In this document: piece after piece, positions 23,701-35,700 of the stretch
Layout: every line of letters starts with the position of its first letter
How positions within the stretch are numbered: the first letter of the stretch is position 1
DNA from: Siphonodentalium dalli
Taxonomy: Eukaryota > Mollusca > Scaphopoda > Gadilida > Siphonodentaliidae
NCBI GenBank assembly: GCA_032622095.1
Contig: CP136066.1
Coordinates: forward strand, 196,652,816 to 196,716,815
Reading direction: 5' to 3'
Length of the DNA stretch: 64,000 nucleotides
Made by a program: the position numbers and the translations under genes
The notes under the pieces: generated by a model
What the model was told of the DNA's origin: nothing
What the model saw: only the letters and a program-made list of their open reading frames with translations
Databases searched by the model: none

Positions 23701-26700
23701 ACAAAATCTGATATAACGGTCAGCACTGTAGTGGACGAGAGTTCAAACCAGGTGGTCCTCGATGATGTTACCATGGATACTGCTGACATCAAAGACATCA
23801 CATTGGAGACGTCTCAAAAGTTCGCGGAAGAACCGAGTATGACTGATGAAGATGTCTTGAAGATTGCCGAATGTGAAGTATCGCAGACAGAACTGGAAGG
23901 CTTTGAAACAAAGGAAGCTACAGTGACTCAATTAGATGTCGAGAAAACTTCACTCCATCCAGGGGAGGAAACTCAGTCGGACCTGGTTACTATGACAACA
24001 GATGAAGTTGAAACAAGGGAGATCAGTCAGGTGGATACTGAGCATGCTGAAAGTTTGGTTATTGATAATGCTGCTGTTGCATCAAAAGAAGATGTACTAA
24101 CTCAAGCCGAGGTGGAGGTTCTGGAAGCAGCAGAAGATGAGGTCAAACCTGAAGTGGAGGCCATCGATGTTGTACATGGGGAGGTAACTCAGGTTGATCA
24201 AATAACGACATCTACAGAAGTCAATAAGCAGATGGAAGCGGAATCTGATGTTCTGGAATTAGAATCACAAAGTGCTCAAATGTCCATGGATGTTACTGAG
24301 CCTTCTCATGCTGATATTTCTCAATTAGATGACAAGGCGTTAGTCAGAGTTAATAGGTCGTCAGTTGAAGCTAACTCTGATACGTTGGAGTTGGCGTCTC
24401 AAGAAACGTCGGAAATAAGTCTTGATGAAAAAGAACCAAGTCAAGCAGAGATGTCGGAAATGGAAATAAAACTGCAGACGTCCGTGAAGATAGAGTCTGT
24501 TGAAAGCAAGGAGAACATTGAAAAATTGGAAGAATCTGTCGTTTCAACGGTTCCTTGTGAAGACACCCCATCTACTGCATTCACTGATCATATAGAGCAA
24601 CATCTTGAATGTCACGTAAAGGAAACCATTGAGAAATCTCAAGTTGAAACCGCACCAGAAGTTTTACAAGACAAAGCGGCAGAAATACGACCAGAAGAAG
24701 CGGTTGAAGTGGAAACACCTGCTGTTGTAGTTGAGAAAGAAGAAGAGCCTGAATTGAGGGAAGAGGTTTCTGAGTTAGACGACACAGTATTGAAAGCAGA
24801 ACAACCTAATGCTTATTGGTATTCAAAGATATGGCATCTTCCTGAGCATGAGCCTTTGTTAGCTGAAGTGAACTGTCCAAAAGAGGAGCAAGCTGATGTG
24901 GTTTCTAAGGAGGAACAAACTGATGTTGTTTCTCAAGATATGACTACCCGTGATCTTTCTGTGACTGAAGTCGGCAAAATAGAAATGGTAGCCGCAGGTG
25001 CTGTTACAAGCGAAAGTGAGCAGATGGCAGCATTTAAGAAAATGCCAGTGAAATCTGCTGAAGCAGAAATGTCATCAAAAGAAATGTCATCAAAAGAAAC
25101 TAGTCAAATGGACGTTAGGCCTGGACACATCGGAATCGCTGCCAGTGATGAAATTAGTGGAACTGTGATCCGTGCTGTCAAAATTAATATTCCAGAGGAA
25201 GAACCAGAAATACAGGCAGAAGATATGTCGAAAATTTTGGAAGAGAAAGAAGTTAAGGTAGAAGAAGTGCCTGAGTTGAAGGAGGAAGTTTGTGAGTTAG
25301 ATGACACAGTGCTGAAAGCAGAACAGTCAAACGTTTATTGGTATTCGAAGATTTGGCATCTTCCCGATCATGAGGCTTTGTTAGCAGAGATAAACAGCCC
25401 AAGAGAGGAACAAGGTGATGTTGTTTCTCAAGATATGACTACCCGTGATCTTTCTGTGACTGAAGGCGGCAAAATAGAAATAGCAGCCGCAGATGCTGTT
25501 ACAAACGAATGTGAGCAGACGGCAGCATTTAAGAAAATGCTGGTGAAATCTGCTGCTGAAGCAGAAATGTCATCCAAAGAAATGTCATCCAAAGAAACTA
25601 GTCAAATGGACGTTAAACCTGGAGAGATCGGAATCGCTGCCAGTGATGAAATTAGTGCAACTGTAATCCGTGCTGTCAAAATTAATATTCCAGAGGAAGA
25701 ACCAGAAAAACAGGCAGAAGATATGACGAACATTTTGGAAGAGAAAGAAGTTAAGGTAGAAGAAGTGCCTGAGTTGAAGGAAGAAGTTTGTGAGTTAGAT
25801 GACACAGTGCTGAAAGCAGAACAGTCAAACGTTTATTGGTATTCCAAGATTTGGCATCTACCCGATCATGAGGCTTTGTTAGCAGAGATAAACAGTCCTA
25901 AGGAGGAACAAGCCGATGTTGTTTCTCAAGATATGTCTACCCGAGATCTGTCGGTGAATGAAGTCGGCAAAATAGAACTGGCAGCCTCAGATGCTGTTAC
26001 AAGCGAATGTGAGCAGACGGCAGCTTTTAAGAAAATGCCGGTGAAATCTGCTGAAGCAGAAATGTCATCAAAAGAAATGTCATTGCAAGAAACTAGTCAA
26101 ATGGACGTTAGACCTGGAGAGATCGGAACCGCTGCCAGTGATGAAATTAGTGGAACTGTAATCCGTGCTGTCAAAATTAATATTCCAGAGGAAGAACCAG
26201 AAAAACAGGCAGAAGATATGACGAAAATTTTGGAAGTTAAGGAAGAAGAAGTGCCTGAGTTGAAGAAGGAAGTTTGTGAGTTAGATGACACAGTGCTGAA
26301 AGCAGAACAGTCAAACGTTTATTGGTATTCGAAGATTTGGCATCTTCCCGATCACGAGGCTTTGTTAGCAGAAGTAAACAGTCCTAAGGAGGAACAAGCC
26401 GATGTTGTTTCTCAAGATATGTCTACCCGAGATCTGTCGGTGAATGAAGGCGGCAAAATAGAACTGGCAGCCTCAGATGCTGTTACAAGCGAATGTGAGC
26501 AGACGGCAGCTTTTAAGAAAATGCCAGTGAAATCTGCTGAGGCAGAAATGTCATCCAAAGAAATGTCATTGCAAGAAACTAGTCAAATGGACGTTAGACC
26601 TGGAGAGATCGGAGCCGCTGCCAGTGATGAAATTAGTGGAACTGTAATCCGTGCTGTCAAAATTAATGCTCCAGAGGAAGAACCAGAAATACAGGCAGAA

Positions 26701-29700
26701 GTTATGACAAACATATTGGAAGAGAAAGAAGTTAAGGTAGAAGAAGTGCCTGAGTTGAAGGAGGAAGTTTGTGAGTTAGATGACACAGTGCTGAAAGCAG
26801 AACAGTCAAATGTTTATTGGTATTCAAAGATTTGGCATCTTCCCGATCACGAGGCTTTGTTAGCGGAAGTAAACAGTCCTAAGGAGGAACAAGCCGATGT
26901 TGTTTCTCAAGATATGTCTACCCGAGATATGTCGGTGAATGAAATCGGCAAAATAGAAATGGCTGCTGCTGACGCTGTTACAAGTGAATATGAGCAGACC
27001 AGAGAATTCAAGAAAATGCCGGTGAAATCTTCTGATGCAGAAATGTCATCAAAAGAGATGTCAATGCAAGAAACAAGTCAAATGGACGTTAAGCCTGGAC
27101 AGATGGCAACCACTGCCAGTGATGAAACCAGCGGAACTGTGATCCGATCTGTCAAAATTAATGCTCCAGAGAAAGAACCGGAACCCCAGCCAGAAGATGC
27201 GATCGACATTTTGGATGAGAAATTGGATGAACCCCAAGTGTTTAATATTGATGATGTCTTGAGAACGGAGGGTGATAATGCACTATGGATGATGAAACAA
27301 CTGTATATACCTGAAAGGGAAGAGATTTATGCACAACATTTATGCATGGGTCAAGCAGATGATGATCTCCCAGCTACAGAAGATAGACGTGATGAGAAAG
27401 GTGATGCTGATGATACGGTAATGACTTCCCATGTTGCATTAGAAATGTCTGATGAGTCTTCTTCCTTACGACATGCGAAGGTGGCAGAAGTGGAATGTGA
27501 AGAAGGTGTCTCTTCCGAAGACAGACGTGATAAAAAAGATCAGGACGATGAGAAAATCTCAATAACATCCCATGATGCAACAGAAATGGCAGACGCAACA
27601 TCATCTATATATCGCTCAGCTGAAACGAAGGTCGAGGATGAAACAACAGAGGAGGCTGTCGCATCTGAAGACAGACGTGATGAAGAAGAAGGTAAAGAAA
27701 CAACAACTGAGATGACTCCCGAGGAAAGATTGACCGCCGAAACAGATGCTATTTCAATATCGGTCAAGGCCAAGAGTCTTGAAGATGAGTCAGAAGAAAT
27801 TAAATTTGTTGACCATATTGAAACACAAATGGAATTTGGTGGCAGAGATGTTATCGAGAATGTGTCTAAGAGAAGAGATATAACCATTCAGATTTTAGAC
27901 GAGGGAACCAGTGAACCTGTTGATGAGAAGCCGACACAAGCAGACGACAGTGAGGTGAAGGTAGAGCAATCAGAGGTTTTTGTGAAGCTATTGACAATCG
28001 CTGATGTTGCCACCTATGAGAAGTCATTCAGGGAGACAGTGGACTTAAACATTGACGCTCAGGACAGGGAGCAAGAAGTTTATAAACCAAAGAGGAATTA
28101 TAGGAGTTCATGTATTATAGACATGTCTGAGTCGAACAAACCAAAAGTTGGTCCGCATGCGGCGGATGATAGAGACGACGAAGATGAGAAACGCAAAAAC
28201 AGCAAATTAGAAGTAAAAATAAACGACTACACACAAGACGATCTCAATGATTTGGCAGATAGATTGTTGCAGATGGGTGTTGTCATGGATGCGCGGGCCG
28301 AGTCGACAGAGAGAGAAATACCAGAAGAGGAGCTTTATAACGGTATCAGGATAAATCGCGGATCAGATGTTTATGCAGTGTTCAGGAGTCTCACAAAAAC
28401 TGAAGCTGTTTCTGTAGAATCGCAGAAACTGACAGAGGATGAATCACGTGAAGACAAGGGATTGGTCACGGAAGATCAGGAAGTGCTGAACGAGATCGAC
28501 AGAACTGAGGAGTATCTTTATGGCGATGACACTGATGTGCTTCAGGATGTTGCATCGAAACCTAGGAATGTGACGCAACTGGTTGTTGATATCCAGGAAA
28601 CTGTGGCGGAAGAAGGAGCAGAGTCGAGTGATGGGGCTAGTGACGGCGAGTCGGAGGAATCGCTTGAAGATTTGTTGACCAATCAAAAAGAAGAGCCAGC
28701 CGAAGTTGAAGATCATGAAATGGAGGAGTTCAATGAGATTGATAGAAGGGAAGAGTATCTCTACGGCGACGACACTGATGTGATTAAGGATGTAGCACCT
28801 AAACGCAGGAATGTGACACAACTGGTTGTTGACATCCAGGAAACTATAACAAAGGAAGAAGATGGAGATAAATCGTCTGAGGGCGATGGTGCTAGTGACC
28901 ATGAGTCAGAGGAATCGCTTGAAGATTTGTTGACCAATCAGCAAGAAGAGCCAGCTGAGGTCGAAGGTCATGAAATGGAGGAGTTCAATGAGATTGATAG
29001 AAGGGAAGAGTATCTCTACGGCGACGACACTGATGTGATTAAGGATGTAGCACCTAAACGCAGGAATGTGACACAACTGGTTGTTGACATCCAGGAAACT
29101 ATAACAAAGGAAGAAGATGGAGATAAATCGTCTGAGGGCGATGGCGGTAGTGACCATGAGTCGGAGGAATCGCTTGAAGATTTGTTGACCAATCAGCAAG
29201 AAGAGCCAGCTGAGGTCGAAGGTCATGAAATGGAGGAGTTCAATGAGATTGATAGAAGGGAAGAGTATCTCTATGGCGATGACTCTGATGACATTAAGGA
29301 TGTTGCACCTAAATCCAGGAATGTAACACTACTGGTTGCTGATATCCAAGAAACAATGACGACCAAAGAAGAGAAAGCAGAGAGTGATGGAGCTAGTGAT
29401 CATGAATCGGAGAAATCTCTTGAAGATTTGTTGACCAATCAGCAGGAAGAGTTAACTGAGGCCAAAGGTCATGCATTTGAGGAACTTAATGAAACTGATA
29501 GGAGGGAAGAGTATATTGAAGTGGGGTCTAATGACGTTATTGAGAATGTCAAACCTAAACCAAGGGGGATAACTACATTGGCTGTTGATGTACAAGGAAC
29601 AGGAAAGAAAGAAGCAGAAAAAGACGAAACGTCACAAGAATCAACAGAGACATTCATCATCAAGAAAAAGAAAGCTGCGGAGGTCGACAGTGTTGATGCT

Positions 29701-32700
29701 GCGGAGGCCCCTTCATCAATAACATTTGATGACGAAAATTTGTTTGACGTCAAGCTAGCTGAAGTTCTGCGTCAAGTTAATATAGATCCAAGCCATGAAG
29801 TGACAAGGGTCTGCATGATTAGCAGTGATCTCGTCCATCCGGACAGAGCAGGGTTAGAGGATCCTTATTGCGAGGAACACAAGCCGACTCCTTTGCCAGA
29901 TGAGAGGGAATCGAGCGACGAGGAATCTATCACTGGAGAAAATCTAAATTTATCGAGGCAGAAGAGTGAAGAAGAGCATGTCACTGAGTCGCAGATGGAC
30001 ATATCATGGTCTACTATGGAGACAACAGACGCGATCATAGAAGAAGCATTCAGCGGTACAGATATCAAATCGCCAAAATTGAAAATGTACTCAAAACAAG
30101 TGACGGAAGTTGAGCATAAAAGCGATAAATATTTACAGCCGAAGTTGAGACCTTTGTCACTATCTGAAGCTACTGCGAATATGGCACTTCTAAATATACT
30201 TATGGATGTGAAGGTGTCGGACCAAGATAAATCTACGGATATACATTTGTTGTCAGATTCGGCTGAGTCAGATGATGAGGACACGCCCAGACTAGGGTCA
30301 CGACCTTTCATGAGTGCCGAGGAATTGCGAAGCACTAGCACACCGATGAAGAGCATGACGAAATTTGAACCCCGTTATCATGAGGCAGAAGACAGTGAAT
30401 TACGATTCACGCCATCATATAGAAGTACTTATGAAAAGTCGCCACTGAACGAACAGCATTATGATGATAGTGGAGTTCATCATAACATCAGTCAAATCAT
30501 GCACGATTCCATGGACGGCACTGAGGATTATGACGGCGAAGACTTTGAATCAAACAAATCATATGTTGATTCTGACTCGAACTACATGGACGGAACTAGT
30601 ACGGTTGATGATGCTATTTCTGAATTCCGAAGCTCGATAGATGATTTGTTGAGGAACAAGTACGGACTTAACGTCACTGACAACTCTTTAAACAATGCAG
30701 GAATGATGGGTGATGCTGAACTTCGAGCAAGTTTGCCATCGTTAAATAATCCTGAGGAAAATAATGAACCAAAATATCTGAAGCGTGGATACAGTTTGCC
30801 AGCTTTGAATGTGTTACCTCTCAGATATTCTCCACGTAAAGTTGATGAGTCAATCTCAGATATCGTAAGCTCAGGTAGTGAAGGTGATGATGAAAGTGAA
30901 GAGTCTGTGGATATCAACAGTGACCTATCTGACTGGGAAAGAGAAGCCTTATTGGAAGAAATTGAGCAGAAGAAATCTTCTAAAACCAAGACAAAATTTG
31001 TAACTGCAGAGCGAATTGTTCTAAAAAAATTTACTAATGAAGGTGATGTGGAGTCTAAACCAACTGAAACTGAAGATGTTACTGAAGAAAAATGCGTTAC
31101 TGCAGAGGGAATTGTTCTAAAAAGATTTACTAATGAAGGTGATGTGGAGTCTGAAACTACTGATACTCAAGAGGTTTTAGAAGAGAGCACTCACCGATCA
31201 TCAATAGAGTTGAGGTCAGATGCCCAGGAAACCAGCCATGTGTCAGCTGTAAGCTTCATGCCTGCTTCAAAGGGAGATAATCTAACTATCGAAGCAGACG
31301 TTACTTCAGAGACCAAGCATCTCTCTTCACTATCTGTTGAGGTCAAAGGTAAAGAAAGTAAACAAGATGCTCCTTTGGCGACTGAAGAAGATTCAACGGT
31401 GGTTGATGAACTAAAATTTGTTGATCACGAGGAAAGACACATAGAGGACAAAAAGCCGGAGAAGATTGTTTGTAGCACTGAAAAATCCAAACAGATGTTC
31501 CTCGTTGCTATGGATACAGAGATTATTGCTGAAGTTGTAAAAATTGAAAAGTCTGTTGAAGAAGTTTTGGAAGACACTGAGATATTGCAAGACGAAACAT
31601 CAATTGATGATACAGATTTGAGTTCTATAGATCACAAAGAGTTGCACATAACAGGCGTGAAACCTGAAACTTTGACGAAACCAATTCAGATGTTGAAGTT
31701 TGTGCCACCGATCGTTGAAGCTGTTAGCGTCCAATCTCAGACTTCAGCAGTTGACATTGATCAAGCTTATGATGACGACGCTGTTGATGTTGATTCTCGA
31801 GAGGATGTTCTGTCCTCTGATGAGGAAGATAATGAGACCAATCAAAAATCTGTCGTGTCTGTGTCAGCAGAGATCGGAGATGGAACGAAGGATTTTCTCC
31901 AACAAATTGTCACAGAAATGGACACGGATTTTCACAAAGCTGAGAAAATGTTTGACGGGAAACGAACGAAGAAGACAAAGACTGTTCATTACACGACGAT
32001 GCATGAGATCCACTCACATCAGCACTTTGAGTCGACACATCACGTCGAAACCCAGCAAGAAGACTTAACACTTCCACTTCATCTCAATTTGCCGGAAGAT
32101 CAACCCATGCCATCGATTGAACAGAGATCACCCAATTCAGTTGACATGGCATCTGGGCAACTACAGTTTGGCATGGGGAGAGTCCGAGCTCCAAGTCCAT
32201 CTCGAGTAATTGCCGAGGAGACTGCGGTGTATATTTTTAATTCTCCTGGAAATTCACCGAGAAGTCCAAATTCATCACCGTTTCCATCACCGAGAAATAG
32301 TCAGATAATGGACACGAATCTCACATCAAGGCCGTCATACCATGACAGTCAGTCCATGTTGTCAACGTCAGTCGGCGGAAGTCATAGCTCCATTCTGTCA
32401 ACGAGTATTGGTGACATGAGTGGCTTTGATTCAGAAGCATCGGAGAGTTCAGCAGTTGTCAAAAATGTTCAGCATGTGTTTATGCACAGGAGAGATTCAG
32501 ATTCGCCGAACGTCTCATCAGAAAACCAAGTTCTTGGTGATCAGCCTGACCAGCATGCAGATATGTATCCAGACGAGATGTCGATTGATCAGCAGCGTAT
32601 TCGTACTCACTATAAAACACACACGAATGTTACTAATGTAAGAACATCTGATAATCGCAGCAGCATGATATCAACTGAAGAATTGTTACAATCAAGCCAA

Positions 32701-35700
32701 GATACCTTCACCCATATATCTGAAGAACTTGATCGACCAAATCGTTTTCCACTTCCTGGTGAATTCAAAGTCGAGAACTATGATAATTTGGGTTACGACG
32801 CATCAGGAAGACAACACAGAGAGAGAACACCACCTGGATCTCAGACTGAGCTTGAGAGTTATGACAATTTTCTCGGTGGGATCCCAGAGGGACAGGAAAT
32901 GTACGATGATTTTGAGCCGACAGTTTCTGCAGTCACCATCGAAAAAACGATGACACAGATTACAAAGGAGCGTATGGACCGGAAAAACTCCTTCCAAGTT
33001 CTGAAGGAGGGGAAGGGTGCGAATGGACAGATTGCTGATAGCGGTTACGTGCAGATTGACAGGACTGAGCATTTTATACCAGTTATACAGGTGGATGAGT
33101 GTCAGCCACCACAACATCCACGCCAAAATTACCCTGAAACTCGCTATACGCTGAGAAACACGGTCTCTGATGCTGATGATATCGAAGAATTCCGTGATGC
33201 AGAGGGTGACATTGAAATTGGACTTAGACTTGAAAGTGACTTTGAACTTCGCCTAAACAGTAGCAGCAGCGATATCGAGTGTGATGATAAATCTTCAACA
33301 ACTACGAAATTAGATGGAAAGCAGACACCAAGCGATATGTCCACTGATGACGAAGCAGCCATTACCTTGGTTACAGAAGAATTACCTGTTGACGATATCA
33401 CTGTCGATATACCTGATGAGATCCTGTTCCCGAAGTTCGAAGCCATGCTACCAGAAGATAAGTGTGTTTATTTTGACAGACGCACAAACAAGGAGCTATT
33501 TTTGGATCCCGGAGAGATGGCTGACTCTGACAGCACATTATCTGACTTCGAAGACGCCGACTATGATCTGATGGAGAATGAAGATTTTGAGAAAAAACCA
33601 GCGGCTGTTGAGTCGAAGGATTTGCAGTCCAACGAGAGTACAGATAACACTATAAATGAGATCCGAGTTGTTGAGACATTAGAAGAGAATTCACTGGAAC
33701 AAGAAATTGGTGATGGTGTGGTGTCTGATTGTCATACGTCAGGTGAAATTGACTCAGCACTTCTGGATGACGCCCTGATGGAAAAATCAACAGAGGGTAC
33801 ATCGCATCTCTGCAATGCTGATGAAGCTGATAATGAGATCAGTGATCAGAAACCCAATAATGAGCCAACAGAAGATGTCATTGCTGAACCATGTGATGAG
33901 CCAACCGAGGATACCACAACACGAGATGATGAACAAATCAGAGAGATGACTGTGGAGGACAATTTAGATGCTGAGCTTCTATGTGATGCTCTGAAAGAGG
34001 ATGATGTTGATCAAGAGGTTGATAATAACGAGTCCGAGTATACTGCTGATTCGACTATCGAAATGAAGGTTCCGGAAGCAACAGCTGATGACTTGACTTC
34101 TGAGACAACTGATCCAATAGCGACTATTGAAATGACTCCTGAAGCAATAGCTAAAGAAACTCATGATGACTCAACTTCAGAAATGACTGTACAAGAGATA
34201 AAAGTTGAAACGGCTCCTGAAGTGGCAACTGAGGAGATGGTCAATGATGCAGTTGAACAGATGGCACAAGATACTCCAGTTGAAGAGATGGATGAAGAAT
34301 CACCAGATACAGTTCCTAAGGCACCAGTCGAGGAGACAGTTCATGATACAATAGTTGAAATGGCTCAAGAAACACTGGTTGAAGGAAACTTACCAGAGTC
34401 GCCAGTTGATAAGACAGTTTCTCAGATAACACTTGATGATACAGTACCTGAGTCAACATTTGAGGAGATGGTTCAAGAGACTTCACATGAAGACACACCA
34501 TTTGAGATGGTTCCTGAAACAATAGTTGGGGTGACAGTTCCTCAGACAACAGTTGAGAAAACAGTTCCTGAGATATTAATTGAAGAGCCAGTTTCTGACA
34601 CAACACTTGAGACAGTTCAACAAACACCAGTTAAAGAAACGGTATCTGAGTCACCAGTTGAGGTGTCAGTTTCACAGAAAATAGTTGAAGAAACTGTTCA
34701 AGAGTCACCAGTTGAAAAGATGCTGCAGGAGACACCAGAAAATGTCCATGAAATACAGGTTGATGAAACTGATCCTGAAGCACCAGTTGAAATAACAGTT
34801 CCAGGGATCTCAATGGAAGAAACAGTTCAAGAGACATCAGATGAAGAATCACTAGTTGAGAAGGTTCCTGACACTTCAGAGATTAATCAAGCGACGTCCA
34901 CTGAAGAGAATGTCCGAGAAATACCAGTTGACGAAACAGTTCCTGAGACACTAGACGTGGAGACAGATTCTCAGGTAACAATTGATAAGACAGTTCCTGA
35001 GAGAATTGAAGAGACACCAGTCCCTGTGAGTGTTGGTGAAGTTTCTACTAGAATTACTGATGAAATACCAAAAACTAAGAAGAAAAAGAAGAAAACTAAA
35101 AAGAAGAAAGCAGTTGATGGCAAAGATGAAAAATATGGAGCTGGTACAGAAAGTAAAAGAATACCAGAGCCTACACCAGTTGAGATGGATCCTGAAACAA
35201 TAGTTGGGGTGACAGTTCCTCAGACAACAGTTGAGAAGACAGTTCCTGAAATTTTAATTGAAGAGCCAGTTTCTGACACAACACTTGAGACAGTTCAACA
35301 AACAACAGTTAAAGAAGAGGTACCTGCGTCACCAGTTGAGGTGTCAGTTTCTCAGACAACAGTTGAAAAGATGCTGCAGGAGACACCAGAAAATGTCCCT
35401 GAAATAACGGTTGATGAAACTGATCCTGAAGTACCAGTTGAAATAACAGTTCTAGGGATATCAATGGAAGAAACAGTTCAAGAGACATCAGAAGAAGAAT
35501 CACTAGTTGAGAAAGTTCCTAAAACTTCAGATGAAGAGATTAATGAGGAGATGCCCACTGAAGAGAATGTCCGAGAAATACCAATTGACGAAACAGTTCC
35601 TGAGACACCAGACGTGGAGACAGATCCTCAGGTAACAATTGATAAGACAGTTCCTGAGAGAATTGAAGAACCCTTTGAAGACACACCAGTTAAAGAAACA

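Noticed and set aside
27374-29226. Antisense open frames of 76-152 codons opposite the giant exon (for example 28444-28902)
   Set aside because: They mirror the repeats of the sense strand and come from the Glu/Asp/Ser codon bias; no splice or family evidence.
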